This document shows, piece by piece, positions 8,982-16,326 of a DNA stretch of 64,000 nucleotides. The translations under genes and the position numbers were made by a program. Position 1 is the first letter of the stretch. Each line of letters begins with the position of its first letter. The notes beneath the pieces were generated by a model. The model was not told where the DNA came from. It ran no database searches and worked only from the letters and a program-made list of their open reading frames with translations. Source of the DNA: Pseudarthrobacter siccitolerans (GTDB lineage: Bacteria; Actinomycetota; Actinomycetes; Actinomycetales; Micrococcaceae); NCBI RefSeq assembly GCF_001046895.1, contig NZ_CAQI01000053.1, forward strand, positions 496,001-560,000, in the 5' to 3' direction.

Positions 8982-9956
8982 ATGACCCTTGAAGCATTCG
9001 CCGACTCCGCCCATCCCATCACCTGGCCTGAGGGCAAGCGCGCGGCAGCATCCTTCACGTTCGACGTCGACGCAGAATCCTGCACCATCGCCCACGATCC
9101 CAAGAGCACCCGCCGGATGTCGCTGATGACGCACCAGTCCTATGGGCCCAAGGTGGCCGTTCCGCGGCTGCTGCAGATCCTCCAGCGCCAGGACATCCGC
9201 GCCACGTTCTTTGTTCCCGGCTTCACGGCCGAGTGCTACCCGGACACCGTCCGGCGGATTGTGGACGCCGGGCACGAGGTGGCGCACCATGGCTACCTGC
9301 ACGAGCCCATGCAGGGCATCGACGCCGAAACGGAGGCCCGCTACCTCGACCGCGGACTGGAGGCGCTCGCCAAAGCCGCCGGGGTGGAGCCGGTAGGGTA
9401 CCGGGCGCCCTGGTGGGAACTGAACTGGCACTCGGCCGGGCTCCTGGCGGACCGCGGCTTCCTCTACGATTCGAGCCTGCTCGACGGCGACGCCCCCTAC
9501 CGCTTCAGCGTCGCCCCGGGCGACTCCCGGGACATCGTGGAGATCCCCGTGGACTGGACGCTGGATGACTGGGAGCAGTACGCGTTCTACCCCGGCGTGA
9601 CCGGCAGCGGCGTGATCGAAAGCCCGGCGAAGGTCTTGGAAATGTGGACCCTCGAGGCGGAGGCGCACCACGCCCAGGGCAGCTGCTTCGTCCTCACCAA
9701 CCACCCCTTCATCTCCGGCCGGCCCTCCAAGGCCGTCGCCCTGGAACGGCTCATTGAACGGGTCAAGGGCATGGAAGGCATGTGGGTGGCCACCATGGAG
9801 GACATCGCCGAGCATACGCGCAGGACTGTCCAGGAGGTCCACACCCACGCGCGGATCGAGGTGCCGGCGTTCCCCGATACGGGAGCCCGGTTCACCCCGG
9901 CAGCGGTCCAGCAGGCGGCCGTTCAGCAGGAACGGCTGGCGGCTGCGGGCAGCTGA
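8982..9956 (+). CDS. Polysaccharide-deacetylase-fold hydrolase, cyclic-imidase/allantoinase-like
   Basis: A 324-residue NodB-fold metal hydrolase without signal peptide. It has the TFDVDAES motif (catalytic/metal Asp near residues 28-30), the HEVAHHGYLHEP metal motif (His near 103 and 107), YRAPWWELNW and LTNHPF. This pattern matches the cytosolic HpPgdA/PuuE/imidase branch rather than exported peptidoglycan deacetylases. Its co-transcription with an NCS1 permease and proximity to PucR suggest ring opening of an imported cyclic amide such as an imide or allantoin-like compound (inference). The last ~25 residues (EVPAFPDTGARFTPAAVQQ) form a non-conserved tail. A strong hairpin terminator follows at 9970. 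Confidence 0.85.
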   Translation: MTLEAFADSAHPITWPEGKRAAASFTFDVDAESCTIAHDPKSTRRMSLMTHQSYGPKVAVPRLLQILQRQDIRATFFVPGFTAECYPDTVRRIVDAGHEVAHHGYLHEPMQGIDAETEARYLDRGLEALAKAAGVEPVGYRAPWWELNWHSAGLLADRGFLYDSSLLDGDAPYRFSVAPGDSRDIVEIPVDWTLDDWEQYAFYPGVTGSGVIESPAKVLEMWTLEAEAHHAQGSCFVLTNHPFISGRPSKAVALERLIERVKGMEGMWVATMEDIAEHTRRTVQEVHTHARIEVPAFPDTGARFTPAAVQQAAVQQERLAAAGS

Positions 9957-9969
9957 ACCCAGTCATTTC

Positions 9970-10023
9970 AACGGTGGAGTGGTACTGCGGCCCTTGCGGT
10001 CGCGGTGCCGCTCCACCGTTTTA
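9970..10023. terminator. Rho-independent terminator (bidirectional)
   Basis: A stem of about 20 pairs (AACGGTGGAGTGGTACTGCG against CGCGGTGCCGCTCCACCGTT, the few non-Watson-Crick positions being G-U) with an 11-base loop and a short T run after 10019. It lies between the convergent hydrolase and TetR genes. Confidence 0.9.
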
Positions 10024-10075
10024 TGCTGCCGCTGAACCCTTTTAGGGGGTCGCTGGCGGAACTTTTCACTGGCCT

Positions 10076-10789
10076 TTATGCCCGCGCCGACGTCCACCCC
10101 TGGGCGTGCAGCCTGTCGATTCCGTCCAGCAGCAGGTCCAGCGCGAACTCGAATTCGAACTGGTCATCGCAGCCCTGGCCTACGACGCCGGCCGGATCGT
10201 GGGCGGAAGCCATGGCGATGGTCAGGACGTTGGGATAGCGGGCGGCCATCTCCTGGAACATCGCTTGGCGGGCAGCATCGCCCGCGTCCACGGCACCCGC
10301 GTCGTCGTTGTTGGCCGGTCCGTCGAACAGTTCCTGCGTGAAGCCCCACATCCGGCTGCCAATAGCGTGCATCACGTGATGCGTCAGGTCCACCGAGAAA
10401 CCGCCGTCGAGGAACATCCCGATGAAGGAGTCCATGTAGGCGAGGACACCAGGCGTTTTGTTGGTGCGCGTTTCAAGGACCTGCCGGGCCCACTGATGGC
10501 GCTGAAGCACACTCCTGGCCGAGAGGATCCTGCCTCGGACACCATCCTTCCAGCCCAGGCCCGTGGCGGGCGGATCAATCTCGGTGATGATCACATCGAC
10601 CATCCCGTCGAGGAGTTCTTCCTTGTTCGCGACGTGCTTGTAGAGGGCCATCGGCACCACATCCAGCTCCTGCGCAAGCCTGCGCATGCTGAGCGGCCCG
10701 ATCCCTATCCCGTCAGCGAGCGTGACGGCGGCCTGCAGCACCCGGTCGCGATTGAGGCGCACGCGCGGGACGGTGCCCTGACTGCCCAT
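10076..10789 (-). CDS. TetR/AcrR family transcriptional regulator
   Basis: A 237-residue repressor-type protein. The N-terminal TetR HTH spans residues ~12-60 (LNRDRVLQAAVTLADGIGIG, then MRRLAQELDVVPMALYKHVA), and the C-terminal ligand domain resembles TetR_C of the TetR/tetracenomycin type. The ATG at 10789 is chosen for GGAAGG about 9 bases upstream; an in-frame GTG far upstream would run through the operators. It is divergent from the DUF2306 gene, and two nearly identical palindromes at 10828-10842 and 10861-10877 lie between the two genes. The natural reading is a self-repressing regulator that also represses the membrane protein. The ligand is unknown. Confidence 0.93.
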   Translation of the reverse strand: MGSQGTVPRVRLNRDRVLQAAVTLADGIGIGPLSMRRLAQELDVVPMALYKHVANKEELLDGMVDVIITEIDPPATGLGWKDGVRGRILSARSVLQRHQWARQVLETRTNKTPGVLAYMDSFIGMFLDGGFSVDLTHHVMHAIGSRMWGFTQELFDGPANNDDAGAVDAGDAARQAMFQEMAARYPNVLTIAMASAHDPAGVVGQGCDDQFEFEFALDLLLDGIDRLHAQGWTSARA

Positions 10790-10827
10790 GCCATTGATCC
10801 TTCCGCTCTCCTTGCACCCCTTGACCA

Positions 10828-10877
10828 GTGTACGGCGTACACCTATCTTTAGCAGTAGCAGGTGTACGCCGTACACC
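10828..10877. promoter_or_regulatory. Twin palindromic operators of the TetR regulator
   Basis: Two perfect odd palindromes: GTGTACGGCGTACAC at 10828-10842 and GGTGTACGCCGTACACC at 10861-10877, differing only in the central base and flanks. Their centres are 34 bases apart, placing them on roughly the same helix face. They occupy the whole divergent promoter region, so both transcripts should be affected. Confidence 0.9.
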
Positions 10878-10948
10878 TTTCCCCTCGAGGACGACCTGTC
10901 TGGTCCGCCCCGCAGGGCAAGCCGGTCCGCATCAAGAGGAGCAGAACA

Positions 10949-11638
10949 ATGCACATCACGGAACAAAGCTCCCAGACGAAGTCACCGGTGGTCAGACGCC
11001 GGCCGGAATGGCTTGTTCCCGCCGGCCTGATCCTCCTCAGCCTCATACCGGTGATCGCGGGAGCGGCCCGCCTTACCGAACTGACCGGCGGTGGGGCAGT
11101 GACGGAGCGCAACGCCAGGTTCTTCGACTCCCCGGCGCCGGTGGTGGTCCACATCGTCAGTGTCACCGTGTACTCCCTGCTCGGGGCATTCCAGTTCGTG
11201 CCGTCACTTCGCGGGCGCAGGCACCGCTGGCACCGGATGGCCGGAGGCATCCTCCTGCCCGCGGGCCTGCTCGCAGCACTCTCCGGCCTGTGGATGACGG
11301 TTTTTTACACACTGCCGCCCAGCGATGGTGCGCTGCTGCTTGTCCTTCGGCTCGCTTTCGGCTCCGCCATGGCCGCCAGCCTCCTCCTGGGACTTGGCGC
11401 CGTGCTGCGCCGCGACTTCCGGCAGCACGGGGCCTGGATGACCCGCGCCTACGCCATTGGCCTTGGCGCCGGAACGCAGGCTTTGATCCTCATCGTGCCC
11501 GAACTCCTCTCCAGCCCGCCGGGCACAACCATGAGGGCCCTGCTGATGGGCGCCGCGTGGGTCATCAACCTTGCCGTCGCGGAATACTTCATCCGCAGGC
11601 GCTCCCTTCCGCCGCACCGACCCTCCCGCGGCAACTAA
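10949..11638 (+). CDS. DUF2306 domain integral membrane protein
   Basis: A 229-residue membrane protein with about six hydrophobic helices (for example WLVPAGLILLSLIPVIAGAA, VVHIVSVTVYSLLGAFQFVP, AGGILLPAGLLAALSGLWMT). The RHRWHRMAGGILLPAGLLA and QHGAWMTRAYAIGLGAGTQ segments, with His residues before helices, identify the DUF2306 family, which is thought to be heme- or quinone-related but has no proven role. The ATG at 10949 follows AAGAGGAG at 10934-10941; in-frame codons further upstream are part of the operator region. It is expressed divergently from the TetR gene and is probably its only target here. Confidence 0.88.
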   Translation: MHITEQSSQTKSPVVRRRPEWLVPAGLILLSLIPVIAGAARLTELTGGGAVTERNARFFDSPAPVVVHIVSVTVYSLLGAFQFVPSLRGRRHRWHRMAGGILLPAGLLAALSGLWMTVFYTLPPSDGALLLVLRLAFGSAMAASLLLGLGAVLRRDFRQHGAWMTRAYAIGLGAGTQALILIVPELLSSPPGTTMRALLMGAAWVINLAVAEYFIRRRSLPPHRPSRGN

Positions 11639-11761
11639 GCCGCGGGCCGCCGTCGTACGTCCCTTGCATGTCTTCCCAAGACGTTCCGTAACGCAGGGCT
11701 ACGTCCTGTTGAGCGTTCGCGACGTTGCGTGAACGCCCGCGTCGGGACTGATTGTGGCGCT

Positions 11762-11796
11762 GGCGGGTGCTCCGTACTCTCATTTCAGCACCCGCC
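11762..11796 (+). promoter_or_regulatory. 5'-UTR hairpin before the binding-protein gene
   Basis: A perfect 10-bp inverted repeat, GGCGGGTGCT against AGCACCCGCC, with a 15-base loop, ending only 4 bases before the AAAGGAA Shine-Dalgarno of the gene at 11814. It could be a leader hairpin, an operator or a processing site; no known riboswitch fold was recognised. Confidence 0.55.
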
Positions 11797-11813
11797 CAGC
11801 AAAGGAATTTCCC

Positions 11814-12998
11814 ATGTCAGACCCCTCGAACAAGAGCCCGGAGAGCCACGAAGGCTCCACCCGCATCGTGGCCGGCCAGTCGGGCCGCTCCAAGCGTCCC
11901 CTCGGGAAGAAGATCGGCATCGCCGCCGTCCTCCTGGCCCTGGTGGGTGGCGGCGCGGCCGTCGCCGCCACCGTGAACAGCAGCGGCGGCGCCCCCGCTG
12001 CCGCCGGGGAAACCGCCCCTTCCGGCAACCCCGCCGCCGAACTGAAGCTCGGCTACTTCGGCAACGTCACCCATGCCCCCGCCCTGGTGGGCGTCAGCCA
12101 GGGCTACATCGCCGACGAACTCGGCGACACCAAACTGACCACCCAAGTGTTCAACGCAGGCCCGGCCGCCATCGAAGCACTGAACGCCGGCGCTATCGAT
12201 GCCACCTACATCGGCCCGAACCCCGCCATCAACTCGTTCGTCAAGAGCGGTGGAGAATCGATCAACATCATCGCCGGCGCTGCGGCCGGCGGCGCGCAGC
12301 TGGTGGTCAAGCCGGAGATCAACTCCGCGGCAGACCTCAAGGGCAAAACCCTGGCCTCCCCGCAGCTCGGCGGCACGCAGGACGTGGCCCTCCGCGCCTG
12401 GCTCACCGCGCAAGGCTACAAAACCAACGTGGACGGCAGCGGCGACGTCGCCATCAACCCCACCGAAAACGCCCAGACCCTCAAGCTGTTCCAGGACGGA
12501 AAGCTCGACGGCGCGTGGCTGCCCGAGCCCTGGGCCTCCCGCCTGGTCCTGACCGCGGGCGCCAAGGTGCTGGTGGACGAAAAGGACCTCTGGGACGGCT
12601 CGCTGTCCGGCAAGCCCGGCGAGTTCCCCACCACCATCCTGATCGTGAACCAGAAGTTCGCCGCCGACCACCCGGACACCGTGAAGGCACTGCTGAAGGG
12701 CCACGTGAAGTCGGTTGAGTGGCTGAACAAGGCTGCCGACGGCGAGAAGGCCACCGTCATCAACGCAGCCCTCAAGGAAGCTGCCGGTGCGGAGCTGAAG
12801 GCGGACGTGATCGACCGGTCCCTGAAGAACATCGTGTTTACCGTTGATCCGCTCGCCGGAACCTACCAGAAGCTCCTCGAGGACGGTGTCACTGCAGGCA
12901 CCACCAAGCAGGCGGACATCAACGGCATCTTCGACCTGCGTGCCCTCAACAGCGTCTCCGGCGAGAAGACCCCGGCGGCCGGGCTCGGCAAGGAGTAA
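11814..12998 (+). CDS. ABC transporter substrate-binding protein, SsuA/TauA/NitT-like
   Basis: A 394-residue extracytoplasmic binding protein of the sulfonate/nitrate/taurine type (NMT1-like fold). A hydrophobic segment at residues ~30-48 (KKIGIAAVLLALVGGGAAVA) is the export signal or anchor; there is no lipobox cysteine. The mature part begins LKLGYFGNVTHAPALVGVSQ and contains GPNPAINSFVKSGG and DGAWLPEPWASRLV, typical of the family. The ATG at 11814 has AAAGGAA upstream. Unusually, no permease or ATPase gene follows: the next element is the repeat hairpin at 13013 and then an unrelated operon. The transporter partners must lie elsewhere or have been lost. The ligand is probably an alkyl/aryl sulfonate or a similar anion (inference). 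Confidence 0.9.
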   Translation: MSDPSNKSPESHEGSTRIVAGQSGRSKRPLGKKIGIAAVLLALVGGGAAVAATVNSSGGAPAAAGETAPSGNPAAELKLGYFGNVTHAPALVGVSQGYIADELGDTKLTTQVFNAGPAAIEALNAGAIDATYIGPNPAINSFVKSGGESINIIAGAAAGGAQLVVKPEINSAADLKGKTLASPQLGGTQDVALRAWLTAQGYKTNVDGSGDVAINPTENAQTLKLFQDGKLDGAWLPEPWASRLVLTAGAKVLVDEKDLWDGSLSGKPGEFPTTILIVNQKFAADHPDTVKALLKGHVKSVEWLNKAADGEKATVINAALKEAAGAELKADVIDRSLKNIVFTVDPLAGTYQKLLEDGVTAGTTKQADINGIFDLRALNSVSGEKTPAAGLGKE

Positions 12999-13012
12999 AC
13001 ATAGCGCCACCC

Positions 13013-13119
13013 GGGACGCTCTCTCACTTAATGCGCCATTTTTGCCAACGCTCGCTCACTTTCCCCAGGAAAGTGAGCGGGCGTTGGCGATTTAAGCGCA
13101 TTAAGTGAGAGAGCGTCCC
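13013..13119. repeat. Nested palindrome of the GACGCTCTCTCACTTAA repeat family
   Basis: The outer arms, 13013-13036 and 13096-13119, are a perfect 24-bp inverted repeat containing GACGCTCTCTCACTTAA. Inside, 13044-13064 and 13068-13088 form a second inverted repeat of 21 bp with one mismatch and a 3-base loop; its arm (ACGCTCGCTCACTTTCC) is a variant of the outer arm. The unit is the same family that brackets the nuclease gene at 4641-5600. It sits between the binding-protein gene and the aromatic operon and could act as a terminator. Confidence 0.9.
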
Positions 13120-13131
13120 CCCTCGCGGAAG

Positions 13132-13150
13132 GTATCGGTGGGACGGATAG
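13132..13150 (+). promoter_or_regulatory. Putative LysR-type box upstream of the aromatic operon
   Basis: GTATCG-N7-GGATAG, a T-N11-A dyad of the LysR class, about 105 bases before the dioxygenase start. Three further copies with the same 7-base spacer occur at 21181, 21928 and 24270. An AT-rich stretch with TTGATA and AAATATATG follows and probably holds the promoter. Confidence 0.65.
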
Positions 13151-13253
13151 TTGATATCGAAAAACTCGCCTTCCCCAAATATATGAAGTGCCTCACAGTA
13201 GTTACAGGACCTGCACCAAACCGACAGCAGCCAGTAACCAAAAGGACTTCAAC

Positions 13254-14273
13254 GTGGAAACTCCCCTCTCCCATCTTGCCCACCTCGAGATCACCACTCC
13301 GGACGTCGAAGCCTCGGCACGGTTCTACGAGGAAAAGTTCGGCATGCGCATCATCGACCGCGTGGACGGCAACGTCTACCTGCGCTGCTGGGGCGATTAC
13401 TACCGCTACAGCCTGGTGATCACCGAAGGCCCCGAAGCGTCCCTGGGCCGGATGGCCTGGCGCACCAACTCCCAGGCAGCCCTGGAAGCCGCAGCCCAGC
13501 GCATCGAAGCGACCGGCGTGCAGGGCACCTGGACCGCCGGCGGCCACGGCTACGGCAAGGCCTACGAATTCACCGGCCCCTACGGCCACCACATGCGCCT
13601 CTTCTACGACGTGGAAAAGTTCGTGGCCGAGCCCGGCTTCGAATCCACCTACCCGGACCGCCCGGAGCGCCGCAGCAGCCACGCCGCCGCCCCCCGCTTC
13701 CTGGACCACGTCACCGTAGCGTCCTCCGACGTCCGCGGTTTCGCCAAGTGGTACAACGAAGCCCTGGGCTTCCGCGTTATGGCGTTCGTGGACCTGGACG
13801 AAGCACCCATCACCGTGTTCTCCGTGCTGACCACCAACGAAAAGTCGCACGACCTCGGCGTTGTCCTGGACACCTCCAGCCGGGCCGGCCGGGTCAACCA
13901 CATCGCCTTCTGGGTGGACGCCACCGAGGACCTGCTCCGCACCGCCGACGTCATGATGGAAAACGGCACCCCGATGGAATACGGCCCCTCCATCCACGGT
14001 GTAGGCGAGCAGAACTTCCTCTACTTCCGCGACCCCTCCGGCCTGCGCGTGGAGCTCAACTCCGGCGGCTACCGCAACTACGTCCCGGACTGGGAAGCCA
14101 GCACCTGGAAGCCCTCGCTTGGTTCCAACAACTTCTACAAGAACGGCGCCATGCCGCACTCCATGACCGAATCCTTCCCGCCGGCCGAAGGCTTCACCGC
14201 CACCGAGGAAGGTGCTTCGCCCGAGATGAAGGAAGCCCTCCTGAACCCGTACGCCAAGCAGGGCCGGGGCTAA
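13254..14273 (+). CDS. Extradiol ring-cleavage dioxygenase (catechol 2,3-dioxygenase-like, VOC)
   Basis: A 339-residue type I extradiol dioxygenase with two VOC repeats, residues ~5-120 and ~148-270. The Fe/Mn ligands appear to be His152 (FLDHVTVA), His216 (VNHIAFWV) and Glu267 (LRVELNSGG), all present. The GTG start at 13254 is chosen because AAAGGA sits 7 bases upstream; the reading frame is open further back but has no SD. It is the first gene of a tightly spaced operon with two FAH-fold hydrolases, a flavin monooxygenase and a decarboxylase-like amidohydrolase, so it should open a catechol-type ring made by that monooxygenase. The exact substrate cannot be told from sequence. Confidence 0.9.
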   Translation: METPLSHLAHLEITTPDVEASARFYEEKFGMRIIDRVDGNVYLRCWGDYYRYSLVITEGPEASLGRMAWRTNSQAALEAAAQRIEATGVQGTWTAGGHGYGKAYEFTGPYGHHMRLFYDVEKFVAEPGFESTYPDRPERRSSHAAAPRFLDHVTVASSDVRGFAKWYNEALGFRVMAFVDLDEAPITVFSVLTTNEKSHDLGVVLDTSSRAGRVNHIAFWVDATEDLLRTADVMMENGTPMEYGPSIHGVGEQNFLYFRDPSGLRVELNSGGYRNYVPDWEASTWKPSLGSNNFYKNGAMPHSMTESFPPAEGFTATEEGASPEMKEALLNPYAKQGRG

Positions 14274-14279
14274 GAAACC

Positions 14280-15236
14280 ATGGCTGAAACCTATGCACTC
14301 ATCCGGTTCCAGGAAGCCGGCGACTCCAAGGCCCGCGCGGGCCTGCTGGTTGACGACCGGGTCCTGCCGCTGGACGGGGACATCAACTCCCTGATCGAAC
14401 ACTGGGACACCACCGAACCCCAGCTGGACTCCCTGGCCGCCTCGGCAGGCAAGGACACCGGCCTGGCCCTGGCCGACGTCGAAATCCTTGCCCCCGTGGA
14501 GCCCGCGCAGGTCCTGCAGACCGGCGCGAACTACCGCAAGCACGTGATCGACCTCGCCGCAGCCCACCGCGAACCCGGGGAGGACGAGGAGGAAGTGCGC
14601 GCCAAAACCGCCGCCATGATGGACAAGCGCGCAGGCCAGGGCACGCCGTACTTCTTCATCGGGCTCCCGACGGCGATCGCCTCCGCCACCGACGACCTCA
14701 CCCTGCCGTCCTACTCCAAGTCCCACGACTGGGAACTGGAACTGGCGGCGGTGATCGGAAAGACGGCGTTCCGGGTCACCACCGAGGAGGCCCTGGAGTA
14801 CGTGTTCGGCTACAGCATGGTCAACGACATCACCACCCGCGAGTACGTTTTCCGCAAGGACATGCCCGCCATCGGTTCGGACTGGTACCGCGCCAAGAAC
14901 GCCCCGGGCTTCCTGCCCACCGGGCCGCTGCTGGTCCCGGCCAAGTTCTTCGGCGACCCGCAGGACGTCCAGGTCACCCTGAAGCTCAACGGCAAAGCCA
15001 TGCAGGACGAGTCCACGCAGGACATGATCTTCGGTGTGGCCAAGCTGGTCAGCGAAGCGTCGCAGATCATGCCGCTGCGCCCGGGCGACCTCGTGCTGAC
15101 CGGCAGCCCCGCGGGCAACGGCCAGCACTGGGGCCGGCTGCTCCAGGACGGGGACGTTATGGAAGGCACCATCACGGGCCTCGGCACCCAGCTCATCCAC
15201 TGCAAGGACGAAACCACAACAGAAGGTGTCCAGTGA
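14280..15236 (+). CDS. Fumarylacetoacetate hydrolase family protein (first copy)
   Basis: A 318-residue FAH-fold enzyme. The catalytic domain covers about residues 75-315 and shows LQTGANYRKHV, the metal pair Glu152/Glu154 in WELELAAVIGK, Asp183 in MVNDIT, and LRPGDLVLTGSPAG. FAH-fold members act as C-C hydrolases, hydratases or decarboxylases/isomerases on ring-cleavage products; which reaction applies here is open. It starts 6 bases after the dioxygenase and overlaps the next gene by 4 bases, so it belongs to the same operon. A second, diverged paralogue is encoded at 18533. Confidence 0.9.
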   Translation: MAETYALIRFQEAGDSKARAGLLVDDRVLPLDGDINSLIEHWDTTEPQLDSLAASAGKDTGLALADVEILAPVEPAQVLQTGANYRKHVIDLAAAHREPGEDEEEVRAKTAAMMDKRAGQGTPYFFIGLPTAIASATDDLTLPSYSKSHDWELELAAVIGKTAFRVTTEEALEYVFGYSMVNDITTREYVFRKDMPAIGSDWYRAKNAPGFLPTGPLLVPAKFFGDPQDVQVTLKLNGKAMQDESTQDMIFGVAKLVSEASQIMPLRPGDLVLTGSPAGNGQHWGRLLQDGDVMEGTITGLGTQLIHCKDETTTEGVQ

Positions 15237-16267
15237 CCACCCAGGACACAGCACTAACCGGCGCCGGGGAATCAACTGATTCCCCGGCTATCCGGCGTGA
15301 GGATCCGGTCGGCAGCATCCGGGCCATGGCGCAGGCCCACAACAACTGGGGCCGCTGGGGCCAGGACGACGTCCTGGGTACCCTGAACTTCATCGACCCA
15401 GCCAAGCGCATCCAAGCCGCGGCATTGGTCAAGACCGGTGAGGCGTTCTCGCTGTCCCAGCCGTTCGACACCAACGGCCCCCAGAAGGGCTGGCGCCGCC
15501 GCACCAATCCGGTGCACACCATGACGGACACCGGAGTGGACGCCGAACGCGGCAACCAGGGCTTCCCGCACGGCTTCGGCGGAGCGGACGACGTGATCGC
15601 CATGCCGCTGCAGTGCTCCACCCAGTGGGACGGCCTGGGCCACATCTTCGACCAGGGCAAGGCCTGGAACGGCCGCGCCGCCGGCGACGTGGTCACCTCC
15701 GAGGGCGACCTGGTCACCGGTATCGAGACCGCGGCGGCCAAGATCGTCACCCGGGGCGTGCTGCTCGACGTCGGCCGGGCCCTCGGCCCCGAACTGGGAC
15801 GGAACGACGGCGAACTGCCGGACGGATTCGCGATCACCCCCGAACACCTCCAGCGCACCATCGACCTCCAAGGCCCCACCTCAACCGTGGGCCGGGGCGA
15901 CATCGTAGTAATCCGCACCGGCCAGTACACGCGGGTCCGCCGCGACGGCTGGGGCGACTACGCCGGCGGGTCAGCCCCGGGGCTGTCCTTTACTACGGCA
16001 CCCTGGCTGCACCGCAGCGAAATCGCCGGAATCGCCACCGACACCTGGGGTTTCGAGGTCCGTCCGAACGAGTTCGACGCCGCCTTCCAGCCCCTGCACC
16101 AGATCGCGATCCCCAACCTTGGCCTGTTCCTGGGCGAGATGTGGGACCCGGACGGGCTGGCCGAGGCGTGCGCGGCGGACGGCAGGTACGACTTCCTGCT
16201 CACCGCAGCCCCGCTCCCGATCACCGGGGCAGTCGGATCGCCGGTCAACCCGATCGCCGTCCGGTAG
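15233..16267 (+). CDS. Cyclase family protein (kynurenine-formamidase-like metal hydrolase)
   Basis: A 344-residue member of the cyclase superfamily that includes bacterial kynurenine formamidase and isatin hydrolase. The expected HxGTHxDxPxH motif is represented by CSTQWDGLGHIFDQG (Asp133, His137, Asp140), a variant seen in the longer branch of the family. It starts with GTG in a GTGA overlap with the preceding FAH gene, a clear sign of coupling. In the operon it may hydrolyse an amide or lactone intermediate of the aromatic pathway. No signal peptide is present. The reaction is inferred only from the family. Confidence 0.85.
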   Translation: MTTQDTALTGAGESTDSPAIRREDPVGSIRAMAQAHNNWGRWGQDDVLGTLNFIDPAKRIQAAALVKTGEAFSLSQPFDTNGPQKGWRRRTNPVHTMTDTGVDAERGNQGFPHGFGGADDVIAMPLQCSTQWDGLGHIFDQGKAWNGRAAGDVVTSEGDLVTGIETAAAKIVTRGVLLDVGRALGPELGRNDGELPDGFAITPEHLQRTIDLQGPTSTVGRGDIVVIRTGQYTRVRRDGWGDYAGGSAPGLSFTTAPWLHRSEIAGIATDTWGFEVRPNEFDAAFQPLHQIAIPNLGLFLGEMWDPDGLAEACAADGRYDFLLTAAPLPITGAVGSPVNPIAVR

Positions 16268-16326
16268 CTTCAGTTAAAACAGCAACAACCACCAGCAGTA
16301 TCGCCGTCAATACAAAGGAGTCAGCG

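Noticed and set aside
10862-10948. Upstream in-frame start of the DUF2306 gene inside the operator
   Set aside because: No SD there, and the ATG at 10949 has AAGAGGAG at the right distance; the upstream codons are the palindrome itself.
13101-15275. A 724-codon open frame antisense to the dioxygenase and FAH genes
   Set aside because: GC-rich codon bias leaves long open frames opposite real genes; the plus-strand genes have clear family motifs and SDs, and the antisense product is low-complexity Gly/Val/His-rich.
15613-16326. An in-frame N-terminal extension of the flavin monooxygenase
   Set aside because: The extension lies over the cyclase gene in another frame; the Rossmann motif and a perfect SD define the start at 16327.
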